From contig JAJYMP010000474.1 of NCBI GenBank assembly GCA_021786915.1, positions 1 through 12,971 on the forward strand: 12,971 nt of DNA. The letters are read 5' to 3'. The DNA is from Chloroflexota bacterium. GTDB lineage: Bacteria; Chloroflexota; Limnocylindria; Limnocylindrales; CSP1-4. Positions within the stretch are counted from its first letter, which is position 1, and the number at the start of each line of letters is the position of its first letter. The position numbers were made by a program, and so were the translations under genes. Under the pieces are notes generated by a model. It searched no databases. It saw only the letters and a program-made list of their open reading frames with translations, and had not been told where the DNA came from. Shown here piece after piece: positions 7,218-12,971 of the stretch.

Positions 7218-7257
7218 CGGGCCGGCTGGGCGAGGGTCACCTCCCCCCGGCCCGTTT
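7218..7257 (+). terminator. Intercistronic hairpin after the binding-protein gene (attenuating or stabilising)
   Basis: CGGGCCGG (7218-7225) pairs with CCGGCCCG (7247-7254), and inner GAGG/CCTC pairing closes the loop; TTT follows. Such hairpins between a binding-protein gene and its permease gene commonly stop most transcription or protect the upstream message, so that the binding protein is made in excess. The short T-run suggests partial termination. Confidence 0.55.
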
Positions 7258-7299
7258 CGGCTCTGGGACCACTGCAGTCTTTCGAGGAGCAGCCGAAGG

Positions 7300-8358
7300 A
7301 TGGGCGAACAGTCCAGCGCGCCCCCGACCCTAGCATCGGTCGCGGTGGCCAGTGCGGGTCAACGGTGGTCGGGTCGTGCGCGGGAGGCCGGCCTCCGGCT
7401 CGGCGGCCTGGCCATCGCGATCCTCATCGTCATCGCGATCTTCACGCTCCTCAGCAAGCCGAACACGTTCCTGACCATCGTCAACGCCCTCGGCGTCATG
7501 CGCTACATGAGCACGATCGCGATCATCGCGCTCGGGCTCACGCTCGTGATCGTGGTCGGCGAGATCGACCTGTCTTTCGGCTACATGTACGGCCTCGCCT
7601 CGACGCTCATCGCCGTCTCGTGGATCGTCTGGGGCTGGCCTATCTACCTGTCGATCCCGCTCGCGTTCATCGTCGCAGTCGGCATCGGGACGATCAACGC
7701 GTTCTTGGCGACGGTGATCAAGATCCCCTCGTTCATTGTTACCTTGGGCACGGGGCAGCTCATCTTCGGGACGACGCTGCTCGTCTCGAATACGGCGACG
7801 CTGAACCCCTCCTACCCGCCTGCCGGCAAGATCGTCCCGCAGAACGAAATCGATTGGTTCTTCGGCCTCTCGAACCAGGCCCTCCCGTTCGGGATGCCGA
7901 TGCAGGGGCTATGGATGATCGGGATCGCCCTGATCGTCGGTTTCGTCCTCAGCCGCTCGCTGTTCGGGTTCCGGCTCAAAGCTATCGGCGGCAACCCCAT
8001 CGCGGCGGAGCTCGCCCGCCTGCCGATCCGCAAGTACAAGTTCGCGTCGTTCGTCCTCTGCTCACTGCTGGCGTCGCTTGCCGCCATGCTCGACTTCGCA
8101 TTCATCGGCTCCACCCAGCCCAATGCGGGCCTCTCACTCCTGTTCCCGGTCTTCGCCGCGGTGATCATCGGCGGGGCGAGCCTGTCGGGCGGCCACGGGA
8201 CGGCGATCGGGACTCTGAGCGGCGCGCTGCTCCTGGCGATCATCTCGAACGGCCTCGCGCTGCTGTCGGTGGGCTCGTACCTCAGCCAGTTCGTGTCGGG
8301 CGCCGTGACGATCGCCGCGGTCGTCCTCGACCGGTTCACGCAGAGCCTCCGGAAATGA
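7300..8358 (+). CDS. Sugar ABC transporter permease (RbsC/BPD_transp_2 family)
   Basis: The ATG at 7300 gives 352 residues. A GAGGAG lies about 10 nt upstream and AAGG directly abuts the start; in-frame codons further upstream lie within the hairpin-containing spacer and are not conserved-looking. After a hydrophilic N-terminus of about 33 residues, the protein is a succession of about eight to ten membrane segments. GEIDLSFG (87-94) corresponds to the family GGIDLSVG motif, and IGGASLSGGHG (about 290-300) to the conserved cytoplasmic loop that contacts the ATPase. One permease gene is normal for CUT2 systems, where it forms a homodimer. Its TGA overlaps the ATG of the ATPase gene (ATGA), so the two are translationally coupled. 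Confidence 0.92.
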   Translation: MGEQSSAPPTLASVAVASAGQRWSGRAREAGLRLGGLAIAILIVIAIFTLLSKPNTFLTIVNALGVMRYMSTIAIIALGLTLVIVVGEIDLSFGYMYGLASTLIAVSWIVWGWPIYLSIPLAFIVAVGIGTINAFLATVIKIPSFIVTLGTGQLIFGTTLLVSNTATLNPSYPPAGKIVPQNEIDWFFGLSNQALPFGMPMQGLWMIGIALIVGFVLSRSLFGFRLKAIGGNPIAAELARLPIRKYKFASFVLCSLLASLAAMLDFAFIGSTQPNAGLSLLFPVFAAVIIGGASLSGGHGTAIGTLSGALLLAIISNGLALLSVGSYLSQFVSGAVTIAAVVLDRFTQSLRK

Positions 8359-8954
8359 GCGCCGAGGTGACGGGCGCGGCGGACTCGCCAAGGAGCGGCG
8401 GCGCCCCCCCGGCGGACTCCGGCCTCGTCATCCGGGGTCTGCGCAAGTGGTACGGCGACACCCGGGCGCTCGACGGCCTCGACATCGAGGCACGACCCGG
8501 CGAAATCCTTGGCGTCGCGGGGCCTAATGGTGCGGGCAAGAGCACGCTCATCAAGATCCTGGCGGGTGAAGTCCGCGAGGACGCCGGGGAGATCGTGCTC
8601 GACGGCGCCGTCTGGCGGCCGCTCCTGGATCGCGACCGGGTCGCGGTCGTTCACCAGGAGCCGCAGCTGTTCCCGAACCTGTCCGTTGCCCAGAACCTCA
8701 TGGTCGGCCGCGAGGGGACGCGCTCACTCGTCCGCGACCTCGACGCCCAGGAACGCTCACTCATGGGCGATCTCGCGATCCTCGAGTACGCGGACCGACC
8801 CCTTGGCACGGTGCCACTCGCGATCCGGCAACGTGTGGAGATCGGCCGGGCGCTCGCCCGCGACGCTCGCGTCTTCCTGTTCGACGAGCCCAACTCAGCG
8901 CTCACACCCGAGGAGTCGACCGACCTGTTCCGACGCATCCATCTGCTTGCATAG
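8355..8954 (+). pseudogene. Sugar ABC transporter ATPase (RbsA-like), 5' half up to in-frame TAG
   Basis: Codons 1-199 of an RbsA-like double ATPase, starting at an ATG that overlaps the permease stop. The first nucleotide-binding domain has Walker A GPNGAGKST at 56-64, Q-loop VVHQEPQLF at 98-106, the CUT2-style degenerate signature VPLAIRQRVEIGRAL at 153-167, and Walker B VFLFDEPNSAL at 173-183. Translation then meets TAG at 8952-8954 (codon 200) before the H-loop. The same frame continues without another stop to 9917, so the two halves are one ancestral gene of 520 codons, the family's usual size. A product ending here would lack the switch histidine and the whole second domain and should not power transport. 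Whether the TAG is a mutation, an assembly error or is read through cannot be told from one sequence. Confidence 0.85.
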
Positions 8955-9917
8955 GTGGGCAAGGTCGTGCTGCTCGTGTCGCACCGGATCGCCGAGCTTG
9001 CCGAGCACGCGGGCCGGGTCGCGCTGATCCTGGACGGGCTCTGTACCGGCGTCCTCGAGGGCGCGGCGCTCACCCAGGAGGGAATCGCGGCCGGTCTGGT
9101 GACGGGGCAGGCGACCCGCGAGCCAGAGGGGCAGATCGTCGTCCACCTGGCCGAGGAGGCCGCGACGGCGCTGCGACTCGCGGAGTGGACGCACGGCGCC
9201 GGCGAGTTCCATGGGATCGACCTCCACGTGCGCGCGGGCGAGATCGTCGCGATCGTGGGGGTGGAGGGATCGGGCGCCCGGGAGCTCGTACACTCAATCG
9301 CCGGGTTCGAGCGGGGCACCGGCCACATCGAGGTCGCGGGCCGCGCGGGCGGGTCGGCTATTGCCTCGAGCACGAGCCTCGTGTCGGCGGACCGGCAGAC
9401 GAGCCTGTTCTCGAACCTGTCGATCGGCGACAACATGGTGTCCCGCCTCAGCAGCGAGATCACGACCGGCGGCGGTGCGCTGCGTCGCGGCCGGATGCTC
9501 GAGATCGCCCACGCTCTGCGCGAGCGGTTCCGCGTCAAGGCGACGTCGGTGCACTTGCCGATCCGCTCGCTCTCGGGCGGCAACCAGCAGAAGGTGGCGA
9601 TCGCCGCGGCGATCGTGAAGCGCCCCGAGGTGCTGGTGCTCGAGGAACCCACCCGTGGCGTGGACATCGGCTCGAAGCGCGAGATCTACCGGCTGATGCG
9701 CGAGTACGCCAGCGAAGGGCACGCGGTGATCATCTACTGCACGGAGGTGCCAGAGGTTTTCGAGGCCGCCGACCTGGCCTACGTCTTGTCGGACGGGCAG
9801 CTGTCCGATCCGCTCATCGTGATGGACTACCCGGACGTCGAGGCGCTCGCCCTCGCGGTGACCCGTCTTGAGCGACACAGCGCCGCGTCTGCCACGGGTG
9901 AGGCGGCGACCGCCTGA
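8955..9917 (+). pseudogene. Sugar ABC transporter ATPase (RbsA-like), 3' half after in-frame TAG
   Basis: This continues the preceding reading frame directly after the TAG. It opens with GKVVLLVSHRIAELAEHAGRVALILDG, the H-loop and D-loop end of the first ATPase domain. The second domain follows with the lysine-less Walker A GVEGSGARE (303-310 in joined numbering) that is normal for CUT2 ATPases, LSGGNQQK signature at 406-413, Walker B VLVLEEPTRGVD around 426-437 and a non-histidine H-loop YCTEVPEV. It ends at TGA 9915-9917. A GTG at 8955 directly follows the TAG but has no Shine-Dalgarno, so independent translation would depend on reinitiation. Separate N- and C-terminal pieces meeting inside a folded domain are unlikely to be a designed split. 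The domain sequences show no other damage, which points to a recent lesion or a functional readthrough. Confidence 0.83.
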
Positions 9918-10064
9918 GAAGATGGTCCATGGGCGTGCCGACGGCGCCGCGGCCGCTGCTTCGGTGAGGAAGGGGCGATAGCGGCTCCGACGAGTGCCTC
10001 TGATCCTATGGGCGTCATACGGAACCGCTCTCTGCCCGGCAGGGATATCCAGTGATGTCCGATA

Positions 10065-10289
10065 TCAGCCTCGGCGCGCGGACACGGCGCTACCGGCAAG
10101 GTTCTCCTCGAGGCGCATCAGCGGGATGAGCGGCAGCTCGAAACCGATCAGGTCGGGCGTGATGCCGCTGATCTCGAGCCGGCTGGTGGGCATGACCGGG
10201 GCGAGCAGGGTCGGGTGGCGGGTGAACTCGAGCTTCGCCTCCATTGTGTGGCCGATCTCGTCCACGACGGCGACCCGGAAGCATCCCAT
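10065..10289 (-). pseudogene. Remnant resembling an AbiEii-type nucleotidyltransferase toxin
   Basis: A short minus-strand frame reads CFRVAVVDEIGHTMEAKLEF, then HPTLLAPVMPTSRLEI and FELPLIPLMRLEENLAG, followed by a stop at 10065-10067. The pattern of an extended strand pair, then ELP-x-(I/L)-LEE-x-LA, matches the middle of AbiEii/AbiGii-family nucleotidyltransferases, where LEExLAEKL leads into the RDLYDL motif. That motif is absent here; a degenerate echo (RRVRAPRLISD) appears in another frame just downstream. The catalytic N-terminal GG-S-DxD region is also missing, its place being taken by the start of the Fic gene on the other strand. Most likely a leftover of a second toxin-antitoxin gene. 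The family assignment is from pattern memory only. Confidence 0.42.
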
Positions 10290-10350
10290 TCTCTGTGCCG
10301 GGTCAGGCTGCTGAGGGCCAGGGCCGAAGGAGCGCGGCGAAGCGACGTGC

Positions 10351-11340
10351 GTGGACTCGAACCGGACGCCCATTGCTCGACTCGACGTCGGTCGCGGGCG
10401 GGAGGCCCTCTACCAGGGCCAACGCCCCGAGCTGCTGCGGGCGCTCGCGGACGAGACGCGCGTCGCCTCGATCACTGCCTCGAGCGCGATCGAGGGCGTG
10501 ATCGTGGACCCGAGCCGGATCGAGGGCCTGGCTCGACAGGGCGTCGAGCCAGGCCGGTTCCGCAACCGCAATGAGCGCGAGTTCGCCGGCTACCGAGACG
10601 CCCTCGACGAGATCATGCGGGCGGCCACGCTCGAACCGATCTCCGTCCCCTATATCCTTCACCTGCATCGCCAGCTCTTTCGGTACACGGATGGCGGCGG
10701 TGGTCGGCTCGAAACGGAGCAGAACCTCATCGCCAGCTACGAGCACGGCCACCGCGAGATCCTGTTCACGCCACCCTCGCCCCAGGAGACGCCGGTTCTC
10801 CTGTCCGCGCTGGTGGACCGCTTCCGGTCAGCAGCCGACACGCAGGCCGCTCACCCGATCCTGCTCGTTGCCGCCTTCGTGCTCGACTTCCTGGCGATCC
10901 ACCCTGTCGCCGACGGGAACGGCTGGCTTGCCCGGCTGCTCACCAGCCACTCGTTGCTCGAACATGGGTACGGCGTGGCCCGCTACGTGAGCACCGAACA
11001 GCGGATGTTCGACTCGAAGAACGCCTACTACGCCGCGCCGCATGCGTCGCAGCGGGAGTGGCATCAGGGGACCCACGACGTCTGGCCATGGACCGGGTAC
11101 CTCGTCGGCGTCCTCGACGATGCGTACGATGACTTCGAGTCGAGGGTCGCGGCGCGGCGACGCCTCGCCGGCATGTCGAAGCAGGCGCGCGTCCGCGAGT
11201 ACGTCCTCCACCAGGCTCCGGTCGTCGTTCGGCTCCGGGATGTCCGGGCTGCCCTGCCTGGTGTCAGCGACCAGACGATCCGACTCGTGTTGAATGAGTT
11301 GCGCCGTGAGGGGTTGGTCGGCATCGACGAGGGAGTCTGA
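10351..11340 (+). CDS. Fic-domain protein with C-terminal winged helix; altered FIC motif
   Basis: The product has 329 residues from a GTG at 10351. The start is uncertain, since the nearest AAGGAG is 18 nt away. The N-terminal helix carries SSAIEG (S44-xxx-E48-G49), the inhibitory (S/T)xxxE(G/N) motif found in autoinhibited Fic enzymes. The Fic core follows, with GHREILFTPPSP as the flap/target-docking strand and the FIC loop HPVADGNGWLAR at 184-195. H184 (base), D188 (metal) and GNG are kept, but the arginine that normally follows GNG is W192. The C-terminal part (about 275-329: SKQARVREYVLHQ, LRDVRAAL, VSDQTIRLVLNELRREGLV) is a winged-helix domain. Intact relatives transfer AMP to target proteins. 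Here the W change may impair ATP binding. It stands alone, with no separate antitoxin needed if the inhibitory helix is internal. Confidence 0.87.
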   Translation: MDSNRTPIARLDVGRGREALYQGQRPELLRALADETRVASITASSAIEGVIVDPSRIEGLARQGVEPGRFRNRNEREFAGYRDALDEIMRAATLEPISVPYILHLHRQLFRYTDGGGGRLETEQNLIASYEHGHREILFTPPSPQETPVLLSALVDRFRSAADTQAAHPILLVAAFVLDFLAIHPVADGNGWLARLLTSHSLLEHGYGVARYVSTEQRMFDSKNAYYAAPHASQREWHQGTHDVWPWTGYLVGVLDDAYDDFESRVAARRRLAGMSKQARVREYVLHQAPVVVRLRDVRAALPGVSDQTIRLVLNELRREGLVGIDEGV

Positions 11341-11385
11341 GGGAGCGGGCCGCGGGCCGCCTGGCGACGAACGAGATAGCCGGGA

Positions 11386-11515
11386 TCAGGCGGTCGAGCT
11401 GCGTAACCAGCGCTCCGCCCCGGTAACCTTGATCTCCAGCGGCAGCGAGGCCGGGACATCCAGGTTGGTCCCGGCGGCCTGACTCCTCTCGCCCCGACCA
11501 GAACAGCCGTTCTAG
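11386..11515. repeat. Direct repeat, copy A (about 130 bp), ending in a tRNA-Pro 3'-like core
   Basis: This copy aligns with 12624-12756 over its whole length, at roughly 70-80 percent identity by eye, rising to complete identity over the last 32 nt (11483-11514). That core contains TCCTCTCGCCCCGACCA, which reads as the 3' strand of a T-stem (CCTCT), the acceptor 3' strand (CGCCCCG), discriminator A and CCA, as in bacterial tRNA-Pro. Then follows GAAC-AGCC-GTTC. No T-loop or 5' tRNA half precedes it, so this is a tRNA fragment, as in an attR site. On the minus strand the repeat holds an open frame of 41 codons from a TAG in the core to TGA at 11386-11388, ending in LPLEIKVTGAERWLRSSTA. Confidence 0.75.
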
Positions 11516-11838
11516 TCTCCGCCAGCCGACATTCCGCCGTTCCTCGCTCGGCGACGTGCGTTCGGCGCGGTCGCCGAGTTGGCTCGCGCCGTCCGTGCCC
11601 GAACAGATGTCGCCCCGCCAGACCGGAATGTCCCAGGTGTCCGCGGGTTCGGGCGTTCGGCCGAACCCGGGAGCCTACGTGGCCAACCCACCTCCACCTC
11701 TCCGGGGGGCTCCTCGACGGAGCTGGGCGACCAGGAGGACGGGCAGCCCTTGGCGCGCTCCCGGGGATCGGGGCGAGAGCACGAGCCTCGCGTGGTGTCG
11801 TCGCCCCTGGGTGCGGCCACGGGCCGTACCTGATCCGT
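11516..11838. other. Interval between repeat copy A and the toxin gene, no recognisable gene
   Basis: This stretch has long open frames on both strands, but their translations are rich in Arg, Pro, Ser and Gly without domain-like patterning, as expected from GC-rich non-coding DNA. The only structure seen is an inverted repeat: CGGGTTCGG (11644-11652) and CCGAACCCG (11661-11669), with an 8-nt loop. Confidence 0.4.
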
Positions 11839-12252
11839 TCACGGCCGGAGCTCAAGGGCCTCGACATGGGCTGGCCGCACCGCTCGAAAATGGCGCTGGT
11901 CGAGCGTCGCGACCTTCGACTCGCCCAGGCGCTCGGCGAGCGCCACGAGGCTGGCATCGACGACCCCGAGCGCGAGATCGGCATAGCGAGCCTGCAGCTC
12001 GCGGCAGCGGGCAAGATCGGCGCCGGTCGGCGGTTCGACGCGATAGACCCCCGCGAGCAGGTCGTCGAGGAAGATGAGCCAGGCGTCGGGCGCCAGCCGG
12101 CGGCCGCACCAGTAGTCGAGCTCGGCGAGGACGAGGGTCGGGACGACCAGATCCTCGTCTGCGTCGGTCAGGAGTCGGGCGCAGCGCTCATGATCGGGAT
12201 CGGCGGCGTCGAGCGCGGCCAGCAGAGGACCGGTGTCGCAGATGAGCGCCAC
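11839..12252 (-). CDS. vapC: VapC-type PIN-domain toxin (putative ribonuclease)
   Basis: With the GTG at 12250-12252 as start, the product has 137 residues, the normal size for VapC. The four PIN acidic residues are in place: D6 in ICDTGPLLAALD, E44 in VLAELDYW, D99 in GVVDASLVALAERL, and D118 in VATLDQRHF. By family knowledge these bind Mg2+ and cleave RNA, often tRNA or rRNA. The start lies 2 nt after the antitoxin stop, giving tight translational coupling and an operon order of antitoxin then toxin. Longer in-frame starts would run back through the antitoxin gene and are rejected. All key residues are present, so it is probably active. Confidence 0.88.
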   Translation of the reverse strand: MALICDTGPLLAALDAADPDHERCARLLTDADEDLVVPTLVLAELDYWCGRRLAPDAWLIFLDDLLAGVYRVEPPTGADLARCRELQARYADLALGVVDASLVALAERLGESKVATLDQRHFRAVRPAHVEALELRP

Positions 12253-12254
12253 CG

Positions 12255-12488
12255 TCAGCGTGGCTCTTCGGCGACCGGCTCGGCCGTGACCTCGGCTGCG
12301 CTCCGGCCGTCGGTGGACCGGGCCACGCCCACCCGCGGGCGCCGACGTGTGCGGAGCGCCTGTGCCTTCTCCTCCACGGCTTCGCGGAGCAGGGTCGCCA
12401 GGGGGACCCCTCGTCGCTGCGCCTCGGCCTCGAGCGTCCGGATGGCAGCTGGCGGTGCGCTGACGGTCGTCCGGCGGAGCTGAGTCAT
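12255..12488 (-). CDS. vapB: Ribbon-helix-helix antitoxin (VapB-like) paired with VapC
   Basis: The product has 77 residues from the ATG at 12486-12488. The first half reads RRTTVSAPPAAIRTLEAEAQRRGVPLATLLREAVEEKA, a beta strand followed by two helices as in CopG/Arc/MetJ ribbon-helix-helix DNA-binding antitoxins. The second half is Arg/Glu/Ala/Val-rich and probably disordered until it wraps the toxin. It lies directly upstream of the PIN toxin. No Shine-Dalgarno precedes the ATG, and the predicted promoter places the transcript start at or within a few bases of the ATG, so translation is probably leaderless. Auto-repression through the palindrome at 12497-12508 is likely by analogy with the family. 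Confidence 0.8.
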   Translation of the reverse strand: MTQLRRTTVSAPPAAIRTLEAEAQRRGVPLATLLREAVEEKAQALRTRRRPRVGVARSTDGRSAAEVTAEPVAEEPR

Positions 12489-12496
12489 GACGAAGT

Positions 12497-12526
12497 GATG
12501 CTAGCATCGTGATGCGAGATGGGCAA
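12497..12526 (-). promoter_or_regulatory. Antitoxin-toxin promoter with palindromic operator at the -10
   Basis: On the minus strand TTGCCC (12521-12526) and TAGCAT (12498-12503) are 17 bp apart, each matching four of six consensus positions. The -10 lies inside the perfect palindrome GATGCTAGCATC (12497-12508), and a third GATGC half-site follows at 12511-12515, spaced by 2 bp. This fits a ribbon-helix-helix repressor binding in tandem and blocking its own promoter. The -10 ends 9 nt before the ATG, which predicts a leaderless or nearly leaderless message. Confidence 0.6.
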
Positions 12527-12623
12527 CACAGGAAGGTACACGGGAAGGCGCGACCAAGCGCGAAGGGTGCCAGGACGCAGACAGCGTTGGTGGTCGACGC
12601 TGTTTGAGAGGTCGCTGCGAGCG

Positions 12624-12756
12624 TCAGGCGGTCGACCTGCCTAGCCAGCGGTCCGCCCCGATGACCTCGATCTCCAGCGGCAGTCGGGCCGGGACGTTAA
12701 GGTCGCTTCTGGAGGCTTGTCTTCTCCTCTCGCCCCGACCAGAACAGCCGTTCTAA
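12624..12756. repeat. Direct repeat, copy B (about 133 bp), ending in the same tRNA-Pro 3'-like core
   Basis: This is the second copy of the 11386-11515 repeat. The 32-nt core at 12724-12755 is identical, including TCCTCTCGCCCCGACCA and the GAAC-AGCC-GTTC palindrome. Homology stops abruptly to the right of the core and fades to the left just past the minus-strand TGA at 12624-12626. That frame encodes 42 codons after a TAG and ends LPLEIEVIGADRWLGRSTA, close to copy A. The length difference between copies is exactly 3 nt, so the frame is kept. Copies A and B bracket the VapBC module. Confidence 0.75.
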
Positions 12757-12971
12757 TCAGCAGACCCTGCCACCTGCCCTATTTTGTGCTCGGCGGAGTG
12801 TCTTTCCCTTCGCCACGGCGCCTGTGATCTGTCCGCCGCCCCGGGCGATCTCGCACCGCCGGCACCTGCATGTCCCGACGACAAGCAGTGGCCGTCCGGC
12901 GCCGGTCAGGGACAGCTGGCTCCGCTTTGAACGGCCGGGTGTCCGCCGCTCGTTCTGGCTGCCCTGCCCGG
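12757..12971. other. Right end of window beyond repeat copy B, no recognisable gene
   Basis: I see no convincing reading frame. A minus-strand stretch with closely spaced cysteines (CRCRRC, about 12870-12850) could be the remains of a zinc-binding protein, but no flanking domain supports it. If the tRNA reading of the repeat core is right, chromosomal sequence downstream of a tRNA-Pro gene may begin here. The 12509-12623 stretch left of copy B also holds no gene beyond the antitoxin promoter. Confidence 0.3.

Noticed and set aside
11483..11500. A complete tRNA gene at the repeat cores
   Set aside because: Only the T-stem 3' strand, acceptor 3' strand and CCA are present. No T-loop, anticodon arm or 5' half precedes the core in either copy.
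11512..11833. Overlapping open frames on both strands between repeat A and the toxin gene
   Set aside because: Low-complexity Arg/Pro/Ser/Gly translations, no ribosome binding site and no recognisable fold.
12780..12900. Cysteine-rich minus-strand frame suggestive of an HNH or zinc-ribbon protein
   Set aside because: Only one CxCxxC cluster is seen, with no histidine-asparagine-histidine pattern and no start signal; too weak to annotate.
1..12971. CRISPR array, insertion sequence or transposase, riboswitch, rRNA
   Set aside because: I found no regularly spaced short repeats, no DDE or HUH transposase motifs, and no riboswitch-like conserved core. The only larger repeats are the att-like pair.

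Overview
The window is very GC-rich, and every gene that looks intact ends in TGA. Genes are tightly packed with strong GGAGG-type ribosome binding sites and frequent GTG starts. This suits a high-GC bacterium of the Actinomycetota or Chloroflexota kind. The alanine/serine/proline-rich lipoprotein linker and the VapBC/Fic style of the right end lean slightly to Chloroflexota, but the sequence alone does not settle the phylum. The window reads as a sugar or sugar-acid uptake and oxidation locus, followed on the right by a toxin-rich mobile region.

Left part (1-4707), catabolic genes. A Gfo/Idh/MocA dehydrogenase cut by the window edge, a VOC (glyoxalase-fold) protein and an SMP-30/gluconolactonase-type lactonase run in one direction as a probable operon. 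Two short-chain dehydrogenases (SDRs) follow, divergent from each other. The minus-strand copy is broken by an in-frame TAG plus a frameshift. The plus-strand copy is intact and is translationally coupled to a badly decayed gene (four frame changes and a probable internal deletion) that resembles the start and the very end of a large carbohydrate-active enzyme, possibly of the ApnL D-apionate lactonase type.

Middle part (4708-9917), regulation and transport. A LacI-family repressor is transcribed divergently from a CUT2/ribose-type ABC importer: lipoprotein binding protein, one permease and one double-domain ATPase. The 264-bp divergent region holds a 12-bp tandem repeat, a perfect 14-bp inverted repeat and a good promoter whose -35 box overlaps an AACGTT LacI-type core. 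The ATPase gene has a single in-frame TAG at codon 200, between Walker B and the H-loop, with the reading frame otherwise open to 520 codons.

Right part (9918-12971), toxin and mobile region. It holds a remnant resembling an AbiEii-type nucleotidyltransferase, a Fic protein with an altered FIC motif (GNGW for GNGR), and a VapBC-type module with an apparently leaderless, palindrome-controlled promoter. Two imperfect direct repeats of about 130 bp, 1241 bp apart, bracket the VapBC module. Each ends in an identical 32-nt core containing what looks like the 3' end of a tRNA-Pro gene. This is the expected signature of attachment sites left by tandem integration into tRNA-Pro, and it suggests that the sugar locus on the left may itself lie in an integrated island.

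Working model (inference): LacI controls import of a sugar, the MocA-type enzyme and the SDRs oxidise it, and the lactonase opens the lactone. Three genes (SDR, lactonase-like gene, ATPase) carry inactivating lesions, so the locus looks as if it is being lost, unless the TAG codons are read through or some lesions are assembly errors.
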